Shown here: positions 41,787 through 50,869 of the stretch, one piece after another
Layout: each line of letters opens with the position of its first letter
Numbering within the stretch: position 1 is the stretch's first letter
Assembly: GCA_965214875.1 (NCBI GenBank)
Contig: OZ243980.1
Coordinates: 3,348,001 to 3,412,000, forward strand
Direction: 5' to 3'
Source: CBDAUN01 sp965214875
Lineage (GTDB): Bacteria; Pseudomonadota; Gammaproteobacteria; Arenicellales; JAJDZL01
DNA: 64,000 bases
Position numbers and translations under genes: made by a program
Notes under the pieces: model-generated
Told to the model about the DNA's origin: nothing
The model's database searches: none
Seen by the model: the letters and a program-made list of their open reading frames with translations, nothing else

Positions 41787-43057
41787 TACCAGGCCCTCCT
41801 TTGCGAGCCAAGCACATCGCTCCGCGCCAGCTCGACCGAAATCTGCATGCGCCGCAACACTTCTTCAGCATCCGCCTGCGTCAGCAGCAGACCCGGCTTG
41901 AACTGAAGAACGCTGGGGTCGAGGGCCGAGAATATGGCCCATACCCCGTTTTCGTAAAGCCGCTTCATGACCGGCTTGGCACCTGATTCGTGGCCGAATT
42001 GCAGGCCCATAATCACGCCATGCTGGCGAATGCCGACAAAAAAATCCGAATAGGCCACCTTGATCTCTTCCAGCCCCGCGCGCAGGAAGTCGCCGATATA
42101 GCGCACCATCGAGCGCACTTGCGGGCGCTGCACAATCTCAAGGGTTTTCATGGCGACCACGCAGCCAAGCTCCGCACCGCCCATGGTCGATATGTGCCCG
42201 AAACCATCTTCATGCAGCCATCCGCCGCAACGCTCGGAAATCAGTACGCAGGCGATGGGATACATTCCGCCCGATATGCCCTTGCCGGTGACGAGAATGT
42301 CCGGCACCACGCCGTAGCGAGTGCACGCCCACATCTCCCCGGTACGCATCAGACCGGTCTGCACTTCGTCGGCGATATAGAAGGCGCCGTACTTTTCGCA
42401 TAGCGACTTGACCGCAGGCAGGTAGCCTTCGCGCGGCATCGGAAACCCGTATGTGGCAGGGATCGTCTCCATGATGACAGCGGCTGCATCGCCGTCCTTG
42501 AGCGCATCATCCATCGCGCCGATGTCATTGAACGGCACCTGGATAAACTCGCCTGCGGTATCTTCTGAAAGGAACAGCTTGGAAAATCGGCTGTCGCCAG
42601 TCTTTACTGCGAGTCCGGTATGGCCGTGATACGCCTTGATAATCGAGACAATCTTTTTTTTCTGCGCCGCGTGACGGGCGGTCTTGATCGCAATGTCGAT
42701 CGCTTCGCCGCCGCCCGAGCCGTAGGCGGTGTATTTGAACTCTGAGGAAGGGGCGCAAGCTTGCAACGCTTCTGCCAGCGCGGTGCGCGCAAGCGCCGGG
42801 AAGTGATGGTTGCCCATGTCGAACCGTGCCGAGCCGGCACTCAACACTTCGACCAGCTCGGGATGGCGATGGCCGAGGTTGTAGGTTCCGCCGTTTAGGT
42901 GCAAATCAATTAGCCGACGACCATCCATGTCAAACAGATAGTAGCCCTCGCGCCGATCGATCACCAGATCGACGCCCATGTCGATCCAGTTCTGCGTTTT
43001 GCCAGGATTCCAGAACGACTTGGACTTTTCAAGAAATTCGATTTTCGCTTGCGACAT
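41786..43057 (-). CDS. Class III aminotransferase-fold enzyme, probable amino-alcohol phosphate phospholyase
   Basis: 423 residues from ATG 43057 (MSQAKIEFLEKSKSFW); an earlier start would run into the kinase gene. PLP site: Asp in IADEVQTGLMRTG and Schiff-base Lys in LVTGKGISGGMYP; GSGGGEAIDIAIK binds the phosphate. By fold it is an ornithine/GABA-type aminotransferase, but its place after an APH kinase and before an aldehyde dehydrogenase fits the phospholyases (ethanolamine-phosphate phospholyase group) that split 1-amino-2-propanol phosphate into propanal, ammonia and phosphate. Sequence alone cannot separate lyase from transaminase. Confidence 0.85.
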   Translation of the reverse strand: MSQAKIEFLEKSKSFWNPGKTQNWIDMGVDLVIDRREGYYLFDMDGRRLIDLHLNGGTYNLGHRHPELVEVLSAGSARFDMGNHHFPALARTALAEALQACAPSSEFKYTAYGSGGGEAIDIAIKTARHAAQKKKIVSIIKAYHGHTGLAVKTGDSRFSKLFLSEDTAGEFIQVPFNDIGAMDDALKDGDAAAVIMETIPATYGFPMPREGYLPAVKSLCEKYGAFYIADEVQTGLMRTGEMWACTRYGVVPDILVTGKGISGGMYPIACVLISERCGGWLHEDGFGHISTMGGAELGCVVAMKTLEIVQRPQVRSMVRYIGDFLRAGLEEIKVAYSDFFVGIRQHGVIMGLQFGHESGAKPVMKRLYENGVWAIFSALDPSVLQFKPGLLLTQADAEEVLRRMQISVELARSDVLGSQRRAW

Positions 43058-43109
43058 GACTCGGCGTTCGTTTGCACATGTTCGATTCAGCCGCAGATTA
43101 ACCGAACGT

Positions 43110-44150
43110 CTACATGGCAAACTTGACCTTATTAAGGTTTGATTTGACACCTGGAAGAGCCAGCCATTGCTGCCCCAGCCGAGCGGTGGTGGCTGCAAAT
43201 CCGGCAGCTAGCGCCTGCGGCTCCGGCGCTTCGATATGGCTGCCAATCCATGCCAGCAGCGCCATGCGGCGCAGCATCACGAAAGTATCGATCTCGAATT
43301 CTTCCGCTTCAGAAAGCTCCCGGACGCGTCGATAGCCACGGACCCAGGCAGCCTTCAAAGCCGGCACCTGGGGGCTGTCTTCGATAAACGAGATGCCTGC
43401 CGCAAAATCGTACAAAAACCAGGTCAGACCACAATCGTCAAAGTCGATCAGCTTGGTTGTTGCGCCGTCAATCAGCAAATTCGCAAGCCGCATATCGGCA
43501 TGCGCAAGCCCGTAGCGGTCGTTGCTTCGTCCGAACGCTTCTAGGCGAATTTTGATGGTCGCCTCGACCCGCTCCAAGACTGCCTTGACCGAATCGGTCA
43601 CCTCCGGCGCATCGCGCCAATTGCCCCAAGTAGGATGGTCGCCGAAAATCTGCTCAAGATCCCAGGTCAACCGCTCAAAATCATGCGGACGCTTCCAAGC
43701 GCTGGAATGGTTGTGAGTGAGTGCGGCAATTTTGCCAAGCTGCTCGAATCCGGCAACCAGGTCGCCGCCTTCATCAGGCGCCTCGCCCTCCTCGAAGTGA
43801 AATAGCACCATGAACCGCGGCTCGGCCAGACCTTCAGTGCGCGCTTGCTGAATCGCCTCGCCGTCCTTGCCGAGGTAGTGCCCTGGAACAGCGACGGCAC
43901 CGGCTTCATCCAGTGCCGCAATCCATTCCAATTCGCACTCGATCGCCCGGCGGGTGTGATACTCCTCGCGGTGTACGCGCAAAATCGCCCTATAGCCATC
44001 ATCCGCCTCGACCAGATAGGTTGCGTTTTCCGACACATTGATCAACCGTGCCGACGCGTTGTCGGGCATATCCCACAAGCAAAGCGAATCATTCGCCAGA
44101 CGCTGCAAATGCTCGAGCAGCGCCTCAAGCGGCATGTCATTGAATGCCAT
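43110..44150 (-). CDS. APH-fold kinase, probable 1-amino-2-propanol kinase
   Basis: 346 residues of the choline/aminoglycoside kinase fold. The N-lobe lysine-type strand is in YRAILRVHREEYH, the Brenner motif is LAHADMRLANLLID, and the metal site is KLIDFDDCGLTWFL. Family members include homoserine kinase II-like proteins and the characterised (S)-1-amino-2-propanol kinase of the mycobacterial AAU microcompartment. It would phosphorylate the hydroxyl so the next enzyme can eliminate phosphate. Sits between the SDR and phospholyase genes with gaps of 14 and 52 bases. Confidence 0.87.
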   Translation of the reverse strand: MAFNDMPLEALLEHLQRLANDSLCLWDMPDNASARLINVSENATYLVEADDGYRAILRVHREEYHTRRAIECELEWIAALDEAGAVAVPGHYLGKDGEAIQQARTEGLAEPRFMVLFHFEEGEAPDEGGDLVAGFEQLGKIAALTHNHSSAWKRPHDFERLTWDLEQIFGDHPTWGNWRDAPEVTDSVKAVLERVEATIKIRLEAFGRSNDRYGLAHADMRLANLLIDGATTKLIDFDDCGLTWFLYDFAAGISFIEDSPQVPALKAAWVRGYRRVRELSEAEEFEIDTFVMLRRMALLAWIGSHIEAPEPQALAAGFAATTARLGQQWLALPGVKSNLNKVKFAM

Positions 44151-44164
44151 ATCGGAATCTTCGG

Positions 44165-44935
44165 CTAAATTTCCTCAATCGCCTCAAGCGATTCTGGAAT
44201 AATCTGCCCGCCATCGACCACAAGCATCTGCCCGGTCACATACGATGCTTCCTGAGAGGCGAAATAGAGCGCGGCGTTGCCAATATCCTCGACTGAGCCA
44301 AGCCGCTTGAGCGGAATGGATGCGGCCATGGTCTCGAGGTATTCCTGGCCCAGGTCCTGCAACCCCTCGGTGTAGATATTGCCCGGCATTACGGCGTTGA
44401 TCGTCGTATTGTAGCGAGACAGCTCCATCGCGGCGGTGCGCAAGAATCCCAATTGACCCGCTTTCGAAGCACCGTAGTGCGACCATCCCGGAAATCCGGT
44501 CACCGGACCCGTAATGGACGATGTCAGAACGACACGTCCGCAGCCAGCTTGTTCAAAATGAGGAATCGCCGCCTTCACGCACAAAAAAGCGGATCGAAGG
44601 TTGGTGCCCATGACCTCATCCCATTCGGTGGGGTCCATGTCGACAATCTTTGTTTGCGGAAACGCGCCGGCGTTGGCGCACAACACATCGAGTCCGCCTT
44701 GCGCCTGGGCGGTACTGTCGACCATCGCCTTGACGCTGTCCCACTGCGATACGTCGCAAATTTCGCTGCGCACGTCTCCTTCAATGCCCGAAACAGCGGC
44801 CTTAAGCGATTCAGCCCCGCGAGCCGCTATGGTTACTTTCGCTCCTTGCCGAGCAAAGACATCCGCAATCCCTCGACCGATGCCCTTAGAGCCGCCTGTG
44901 ACGATGACGCTTTTGCCAGAAAGTGAAGTTAGCAT
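44165..44935 (-). CDS. SDR dehydrogenase, probable 1-amino-2-propanol dehydrogenase
   Basis: 256 residues from ATG 44935, which has GGGAGG eight bases upstream. Classical SDR motifs: TGGSKGIG for NAD(P), NAGAF, catalytic Ser in VVLTSSITG, and YGASKAG with the catalytic Tyr and Lys. C-terminal VTGQMLVVDGGQII is also typical. In AAU operons the SDR interconverts aminoacetone and 1-amino-2-propanol. It is the first enzyme gene after the importer genes, 19 bases downstream of the permease stop. Confidence 0.88.
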   Translation of the reverse strand: MLTSLSGKSVIVTGGSKGIGRGIADVFARQGAKVTIAARGAESLKAAVSGIEGDVRSEICDVSQWDSVKAMVDSTAQAQGGLDVLCANAGAFPQTKIVDMDPTEWDEVMGTNLRSAFLCVKAAIPHFEQAGCGRVVLTSSITGPVTGFPGWSHYGASKAGQLGFLRTAAMELSRYNTTINAVMPGNIYTEGLQDLGQEYLETMAASIPLKRLGSVEDIGNAALYFASQEASYVTGQMLVVDGGQIIPESLEAIEEI

Positions 44936-44954
44936 TTGAACCTCCCGAATCGTG

Positions 44955-45770
44955 CTAGTTTGTATGGGCCAGCTTCGATTCGCGGCGAACGCGAATGAGC
45001 CAAGCAATGAATAATGCGATCAGAATGATCGTCAACGAGCCGAACACCGACATCACGCCGAGGGTCGGTACCAGCGGCGAATAGCCGGATACCATCTTGG
45101 CATAAAGCCACTCAGGAAGCGTGGAATCGGCTCCAGTGGTAAACAGCGACAAGGGGAAATTGCCCCAGCTGAGCAAAAACGCGAACAAGCCCGCCGTCAC
45201 CAGCCCGGGCATCAGGAGCGGCAAGGTAATCCGCCGCATAACGGTAAACGTGCCCGCTCCCAAATCGCTGGCGGCCTCTTCAAGCGACGGATCGAAGCTG
45301 TAGGCGCGTATGGCCACCAGCAAGGTGGCGATCGGCGCAATCCATACCAGATGGGCAACAACCGCAGTCTTCCAGCTTGGGATCACGCCTAGCGAGTTGA
45401 ACCACATCAGCAAAGCAAGTCCCAGCACCGCCTGCGGAAAGAAGATCGGCAACAGGATCAGCTTCTGGAACAAGGTCCGAAAACGCCATTGGTAGCGGGC
45501 GAATGCCAGTGCGCCAAAAAATGCCACCACAACCGAAATGATTGTAACCAGAACGGATACCTTCAACGAAGTCGCCACCAAGTCGCTGACCGTCTCCGAT
45601 GCAAGCGCCTCTGAATACCACTTGTAGGAGTACCGCTTGATCGGAAAGGTCAGGTAGCGCGCCTTGCTGATCGAGGCAAAGCCGACTGATATCAAGGGCA
45701 GATACAAAAATATGATCGTCGCGATGCCGTAGACCAGCAAGACGATGCGTGTTGAACGAGAGGCTGGCAT
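44955..45770 (-). CDS. Polyamine-type ABC importer permease, PotC-like
   Basis: 271 residues with six membrane segments; the first reads IVLLVYGIATIIFLYLPLI. The EAA loop is LEEAASDLGAGTFTVMRRI. It starts in the TGATG overlap with the PotB-like gene. The permease pair would bring an amine or amino alcohol into the cytosol for the microcompartment. Confidence 0.9.
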   Translation of the reverse strand: MPASRSTRIVLLVYGIATIIFLYLPLISVGFASISKARYLTFPIKRYSYKWYSEALASETVSDLVATSLKVSVLVTIISVVVAFFGALAFARYQWRFRTLFQKLILLPIFFPQAVLGLALLMWFNSLGVIPSWKTAVVAHLVWIAPIATLLVAIRAYSFDPSLEEAASDLGAGTFTVMRRITLPLLMPGLVTAGLFAFLLSWGNFPLSLFTTGADSTLPEWLYAKMVSGYSPLVPTLGVMSVFGSLTIILIALFIAWLIRVRRESKLAHTN

Positions 45771-46624
45771 CAGCGTCTTTTGCCCATAATCTTGTCAAGA
45801 TCGATCAATTTGATCCCGATGATCGACACCGATCCGATAATCAGGATCAAGATGATCGAAAGCGCCGATCCCAGCGGCCAGTTCTGGCCATAGGTGAAGG
45901 CGGTCTCGATGTCGTCGGCGATCACGATTACCGCTTGTCCGCCAAGCAGCTTCGATTCTGCAAGCGCACCGGCACTCAGCACGAAGGTCAGCAGCGACCC
46001 TACCATGATGCCTGGCGCGGCTAACGGCAGCTCGATGCGCGTCAGCACTTGCCAACGTGTTGCGCCAAGATCCGTTGCAGCCTGCCTGGCATCGTCCGGG
46101 ACCATCGAGATTCCCTGCGCTAGCGGAAACAGCATGAACGGAAGATAGGCGTAAACCAGTCCGAATATGATGATCGCGGCGTTATAGAGCGGGCTGTTGA
46201 ATCCAAGTCCGGTCAGTGATCGAAAATGCCCTTCAATGAGTCCGCCTTTCATCAGTGTCAGCACCCAGCCGAACAGGCGAATGTTCTCTGAAACAAAAAG
46301 ACTGATCACCACCGCAATCGTCAGCACCAGCGTAAATCGCCCAAACACCTTGGCCATGCCGTACGCCAGGGGCCAGCAAACCAGAAACAAGATCGCGGTA
46401 GCGACGAAAGCCATGCCCAGCGACCAAAGAAGCGAACGATAGTAGCCTTGCTCGAAAAAAACCTTGTAGGCAGAAAAATCCGGCACATTCCACAGCGAGA
46501 ACACTTTCTGAGGCATCACCGAAAACACTGCGACAACCAGCAGCGGCATGACAAAGCCGCCGATCAGCACTAAACCTAGCGGAAGAGAGGAAAACGTTCC
46601 AAGACGTGCGTCGAGGCGGCGCAT
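45770..46624 (-). CDS. Polyamine-type ABC importer permease, PotB-like
   Basis: 284 residues, six membrane segments, N-terminal hydrophobic stretch LPLGLVLIGGFVMPLLVVAV and an EAA loop DARQAATDLGATRWQVLTRI. Both its start and stop overlap neighbours by one base (TGATG), so the ATPase and the two permeases are translationally coupled. Confidence 0.9.
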   Translation of the reverse strand: MRRLDARLGTFSSLPLGLVLIGGFVMPLLVVAVFSVMPQKVFSLWNVPDFSAYKVFFEQGYYRSLLWSLGMAFVATAILFLVCWPLAYGMAKVFGRFTLVLTIAVVISLFVSENIRLFGWVLTLMKGGLIEGHFRSLTGLGFNSPLYNAAIIIFGLVYAYLPFMLFPLAQGISMVPDDARQAATDLGATRWQVLTRIELPLAAPGIMVGSLLTFVLSAGALAESKLLGGQAVIVIADDIETAFTYGQNWPLGSALSIILILIIGSVSIIGIKLIDLDKIMGKRR

Positions 46625-47709
46625 CAGCTATTGCGGATCAGGTGGATGTGGCTGGCATCGAAACCCAAGACAACCTCGCTGCCTGGCTGCCCGTCAAATC
46701 GATCCTCGCGCAGCTTCTCAACCGTAACGACCGACGCTGCCGCGGTGTTGAACTCATATTGCATGCGCGAGCCTAGAGCGTATTCGTCCTTGAGCGTGCA
46801 ACGCACGCTGAAGTCGGCACCATCGGGAGAGTCGAGGAACTTCATGCATTCTGGACGAACCATGATGGTGCCCGTTTCATGGGGCTGCAGTTCGATGCCA
46901 TGGTCGCGCAATTTCGCCTCGGAATGAATCTCCACTTCATCCGCCTGAAGACCGCCGCCGGCAACACCTTTCGCATTGAACAAGTTGACCTCTCCCATAA
47001 ATTCGGCGACGAAGCGGTTTGCTGGCCGATTGTAGATTTCATCGACCTTGGCGATCTGCTCGAACTCGCCGTGATTGAGAATGGCGATGCGGTCCGACAT
47101 GACCATCGCTTCCTCGAGCGAGTGGGTTATGTAGACGAATGTCTTGCCGGTGCGCGTATGCAGATCTTTCAGTTCTTTTTCCAGGGTCTTGCGCAGGCGG
47201 TAGTCGAGCGCGGAAAGCGGTTCGTCAAAAAACAGGATCTCAGGCTCGAACGCTAGCGCCCGTGCCAGCGCAACGCGTTGTCGCTCTCCTCCCGAACACT
47301 GCTGGATGCGCTTGTCGTAATGGCCTTGCGGCAATCGCAGCAGCGAGATCAATTCCATGGCGCGCTTGCGCCGCTCATTTTTGCCTACCGATTGGATCGT
47401 CAGCGCAAACTCGATGTTCTCGCCGACGCTCATGTGGGGAAACAGCGCTAGAGACTGAAACACCATGCAGGTGGGGCGCAAGCTGGCGGGAATCTGATCG
47501 ATGCGCTCATCGCGCAGGAAGATCTGGCCCTCAGTGACATCGTCCATGCCGACCAGAATCCTGATCAGAGTGGACTTGCCGCTGCCGGACGGGCCGACAA
47601 TGGTGAAAAATTCTCCCTCCTCGATACTAAGGTCGATGCCTTTCAGCGCCTCAAAACTGCCAAAGCGCTTTACAACATGAGCAAGCCGCAGGATGGGGGA
47701 GGAGTTCAT
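46624..47709 (-). CDS. Polyamine-type ABC importer ATPase, PotA-like
   Basis: 361 residues from ATG 47709; earlier starts would lie inside the 47733 hairpin. Walker A GPSGSGKSTL, signature CSGGERQRVALAR, Walker B ILFFDEPLSALD and H-loop YITHSLEEAM are all present. The C-terminal third is a TOBE-type regulatory domain (ETGTIMVRPECMKFLD). It drives the PotBC-like permeases. Second gene of the microcompartment transcription unit. Confidence 0.92.
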   Translation of the reverse strand: MNSSPILRLAHVVKRFGSFEALKGIDLSIEEGEFFTIVGPSGSGKSTLIRILVGMDDVTEGQIFLRDERIDQIPASLRPTCMVFQSLALFPHMSVGENIEFALTIQSVGKNERRKRAMELISLLRLPQGHYDKRIQQCSGGERQRVALARALAFEPEILFFDEPLSALDYRLRKTLEKELKDLHTRTGKTFVYITHSLEEAMVMSDRIAILNHGEFEQIAKVDEIYNRPANRFVAEFMGEVNLFNAKGVAGGGLQADEVEIHSEAKLRDHGIELQPHETGTIMVRPECMKFLDSPDGADFSVRCTLKDEYALGSRMQYEFNTAAASVVTVEKLREDRFDGQPGSEVVLGFDASHIHLIRNS

Positions 47710-47732
47710 TCGCTGCAGGTTCGAAGGCATGC

Positions 47733-47763
47733 TTGCGGGGCGCACTGTTCAAGCGCCCCGCAA
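47733..47763 (-). terminator. Intercistronic hairpin after PotD-like gene
   Basis: TTGCGGGGCGC and GCGCCCCGCAA form a perfect 11-bp stem with a nine-base loop, 10 bases after the binding-protein stop. No T run follows. It probably acts as a partial terminator or 3' stabiliser, like the hairpin at 6614-6638 in the other importer operon. Confidence 0.6.
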
Positions 47764-47773
47764 ATGACGCGAC

Positions 47774-48907
47774 TCAGCTGCGTCGCGCCTGAGTGTAGAT
47801 TTCGATCAGCGAATCGTAGGAAGCCACCACGCTGTAATCCAGCGAACGGGCCAGCTCATCCGCCAAAGAGTCCATTTGTATCGCGTCGAGTTCTTCGTCG
47901 TCGAACAGCGCCAGCACCGCCGGGTCGCCCATCTGGCTGACCGGATTGTAGGTGCCTTCGGTGAACGCTACCGCCTTGGAAATCTCTGGCTGCTGAACAA
48001 ATTCGAGGAAATCTTCCGCGAGCTTCGACGGCTCGGGATTATTGACTGCTGAAGTCAGCTCGATCCAAACCACGCCGCCTTTGCCGTCGACCGGTCCCGA
48101 TTTCGGGGTGATGCCGCGCACATTGGCAGCGCCATCGTAGCGGGCGGGCGAGGCGGTATAGGTGCCGCCAGTGAAATAGGCATCGATCTCTCCGTTGATC
48201 AGCGCCGTATTCATGGCAACCAGATCGTCGGTAAGCAGTTTGGCACCGGCGAAAATTTGCTCGGCCGCCTGCTTGAATGCCTGCGCATCGTCGCCTTCGA
48301 TCGGTGCGAACGGGTTCAGGCCGGCGGTCAGCGCGATATGGATGACATTCCAGTTGTCATAGGTCAGTACGCCGTAGCGGTCGCTCATGCCTGAGTCAAG
48401 GAACAGGTTCCAGCCTTGATCTTCGGCCATCTCGCGGCTGATTTTGTCGGTGTTCACAACAAAACTGAACGGCCCGTAGCGCTGAGGCATGCCGATAAGA
48501 CTGCCGTCGTCGGCAAATGACAGCGGATATGGCGCGGCAAACTCGGGCAGCATTTTGTCGAAGTACGGCAGGAACCGGTCCTTATCGAGCGGCTTGATCA
48601 ACCCTTCGGGATACAGTTGATCGCGCGCCCAGGGCTGGTTGACATTGATCAGATCCCACACCGAAGTTTCACCGGCGCGCAGCTTGTTGATCATGTCAGG
48701 GTCGGATGTGCCGCTTTCCGCACGGACCGTTGCGCTGGGGTTGGCCTGGCGGAAGGGTCCGAGCACACCGTCAGAGTTGTAGCCTTCCCAGCAAAGGATG
48801 TTCATCTGGTCGTCTCGCGCCGCCAAGGCGGGAGAGAATGGGCCAGCGGCCATGAGGCCTGCGGCGGCAGCGGCGCTGACGTTGAATTGTCGTCTTGTTA
48901 GTCTCAT
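47774..48907 (-). CDS. Tat-exported substrate-binding protein, PotD/PotF-like
   Basis: 377 residues from ATG 48907, with AAGGAG eight bases upstream. The N-terminus is a twin-arginine signal (MRLTRRQFNVSAAAAAGLMA) ending in ALA. The mature protein has the polyamine-binding family opening MNILCWEGYNSDGVLGPF, the central MPQRYGPFSFVVNTDK and VWIELTSAVNNPEPSKLAEDF. It should bind a polyamine, amino alcohol or related cation in the periplasm. First gene of the minus-strand operon that continues through the microcompartment genes to 37299, so its ligand is likely the compartment substrate. Confidence 0.9.
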   Translation of the reverse strand: MRLTRRQFNVSAAAAAGLMAAGPFSPALAARDDQMNILCWEGYNSDGVLGPFRQANPSATVRAESGTSDPDMINKLRAGETSVWDLINVNQPWARDQLYPEGLIKPLDKDRFLPYFDKMLPEFAAPYPLSFADDGSLIGMPQRYGPFSFVVNTDKISREMAEDQGWNLFLDSGMSDRYGVLTYDNWNVIHIALTAGLNPFAPIEGDDAQAFKQAAEQIFAGAKLLTDDLVAMNTALINGEIDAYFTGGTYTASPARYDGAANVRGITPKSGPVDGKGGVVWIELTSAVNNPEPSKLAEDFLEFVQQPEISKAVAFTEGTYNPVSQMGDPAVLALFDDEELDAIQMDSLADELARSLDYSVVASYDSLIEIYTQARRS

Positions 48908-49114
48908 TGTCACTTCTCCTTATCTATCTTGCATATCGGCATCTATGGCATGCCGTTCTTGGTTCCAGACAACTAAGAATAACTGCGCGAAAGCGCCTGA
49001 ATCTTGACTGTTTGGCGTTGATTCTTGACATTCAAAGTAAATTCATGAATCATTGGGATTTCGCTGATCACTTGAAATTGGCGATAATGAGTAAGTATAT
49101 CCCTTGCGGTAACT

Positions 49115-50179
49115 ATGTCGACTCTGGAAACTTGCGACGAATTCGGGGCGCCATCCAAGGTTTTGGCCGCCGCCGCTCATGGCGTGATTGAAACATTCAC
49201 GCGCAATGGCGGCGATGCTGAATCGATCTTGGGCAGCGTCGGCGTTCATGCGGCCGACCTTTGCGACCCGCTAAAGGAGCTTAACCTCAAGCAGTATTGC
49301 GAAATGTTCGAGCTTGCCGCCCGTCAGACCGGCAATCAGAACCTCGGGCTGCATTTCGGACAGAACTTTCAGCCGCAGCATCTAGGGATGATCGGCTACA
49401 GCGCAATTTCCTCGCCGACTTTGGGGGCCGGGCTAAGGAGCATGGAAGAACTGTTTCCAGCGCATCAGGGCTTATCCAGTTTCGGGATTCTTGAAGAGGA
49501 TGGCCTGTTGTGGCTGTTCTATCACGTGCTTGATCCGCGCGTACCCGACCATCGGCAGGACGCCGAGCTGTCGCTTGGGATGTTTGTGAATATTTTCAAA
49601 ACTGCGCTGGGGCCGAATTGGCATCCCCTTGAAGTGCGCCTTGAACACGAGCGCCAGGATGGAGCAGACCAGCATGAGAAAGCATTCGGCTGTCCGGTGC
49701 TATTTGGTCGACGGACCAATGCGATCGGCTTTCGCAGCGCCGATTTGCAAAGACCGATGCCGACTTGCGACCCATACTTGCATGCAATCGTAAGCGCCTA
49801 CCTGCGCTCGCGCGTGGACGGTTCGCGCAATGCGACCGATCTGGCATCGATCATTCGGGATCAAGTCAGAATGCAGCTTGGCGCATCGGTGCCCGATATC
49901 GGCAACATCTCCTCGATTGTCGGGCTGAGCAGTCACCGGATCCAAAAGGAATTGAAAGATAGCGGACTCACTTTCAAGGGGGTGGTACGCGCTGCCCGAG
50001 AAGAGCTCGCCTTGCACTATCTGGAAGATATGAATATGCCGCTGACTGAGATTGCATTCAATCTCGGCTACTCTGAGCTTTCAGCATTTTCGCGCGCGTT
50101 TCGCAAGTGGAGCGGGATTAGTCCGCAGAAATACCGACGAATGCAGCGAGCGAAAGCGGTCGGGTCGCGCAAGAATTGA
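49115..50179 (+). CDS. AraC-family regulator, divergent from BMC operon
   Basis: 354 residues. The N-terminal part resembles the arabinose-binding-type regulator domain of OruR/VirS-like proteins (LKQYCEMFELAARQTGNQNL, GMIGYSAISSPTLGAGLR). The C-terminal AraC DNA-binding domain has two helix-turn-helix units (NISSIVGLSSHRIQKELKDS, then MPLTEIAFNLGYSELSAFSR) and the closing FRKWSGISPQKYRR. It is transcribed away from the PotD-like gene with about 207 bases between, the usual setting for a local activator. Probable inducer: the imported amine or a pathway intermediate. Confidence 0.88.
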   Translation: MSTLETCDEFGAPSKVLAAAAHGVIETFTRNGGDAESILGSVGVHAADLCDPLKELNLKQYCEMFELAARQTGNQNLGLHFGQNFQPQHLGMIGYSAISSPTLGAGLRSMEELFPAHQGLSSFGILEEDGLLWLFYHVLDPRVPDHRQDAELSLGMFVNIFKTALGPNWHPLEVRLEHERQDGADQHEKAFGCPVLFGRRTNAIGFRSADLQRPMPTCDPYLHAIVSAYLRSRVDGSRNATDLASIIRDQVRMQLGASVPDIGNISSIVGLSSHRIQKELKDSGLTFKGVVRAAREELALHYLEDMNMPLTEIAFNLGYSELSAFSRAFRKWSGISPQKYRRMQRAKAVGSRKN

Positions 50180-50588
50180 GAGTCGCTTGTCCAGAGAGGG
50201 AAAGGGCGTTGACGCGGACTTCACTCATGGCCAATCGCTTCTATCACCTGACTTTACGCGCTGAAAAATATGCCGCATGATGCAGATAAATCAAGAACGT
50301 TTATTCCTGTGGACCACATCCGCGAAACCGCTATGCCTCCTTACGAGTATCAGAAACCGCAGAACAGCTTTGGTTCTGCGAGTTTTGATCCTTCACGGCA
50401 CTTTGATCAGCAATCGAAGAAGTCAAAGTCTAAAGTCAGCAAGTAGAACGAGTAACTTTGATGGCGGGCTGCAAAGATAGCAAGTTTTTCTCCTTCAACT
50501 ACCATTCTATCTTTAGATGCCAGCTTGTTGAGAAATCGCTTCCTTGCCTGATTCGAGGATGATCAACTCCAAGGCACTGAGCCACTAA
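50180..50588. other. Gene-free stretch
   Basis: About 400 bases after the AraC gene. The short open frames lack motifs. No T-run hairpin or RNA gene was found. Confidence 0.3.
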
Positions 50589-50864
50589 GCAAAATTCGCA
50601 ATAATACGGAAATCCAATATACTCTCCGCAAGCAAAATTTTTGATTCTGCCAAAGGTGCCATTAATCGACAAAAGCACGGACTATCCTTGGCTTTCGGGC
50701 AGAGGATTTTTGAGGATGCCGACCACCTGATCATGCCTTCAATCCGGAAACAGGACGGGGAGGAATGTTTCAAAGTAATCGGCGCTTGCCAACAGAAGTT
50801 GTACACTGGCGTATTCCACTTGGCGGACCGGTTCGCCAAGGTTCATATCGGCCAGCAGGAGTAA
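50589..50864 (+). pseudogene. BrnT-like toxin without a recognisable start codon
   Basis: The frame open from 50589 encodes KIFDSAKGAINRQKHGLSLA, then FGQRIFEDADHLIMPSI and a C-terminal half ending KVHIGQQE, in the manner of BrnT ribonuclease toxins (FDxxKxxxNxxKHGxSFxxAxxxF). No ATG, GTG or TTG precedes the conserved FD region; the codons there are ATA, CTC, AAA and ATT. Either a start mutation has silenced the toxin or it uses ATT or another rare codon. It lies five bases upstream of its antitoxin gene. Confidence 0.6.
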
Positions 50865-50869
50865 CAGCG

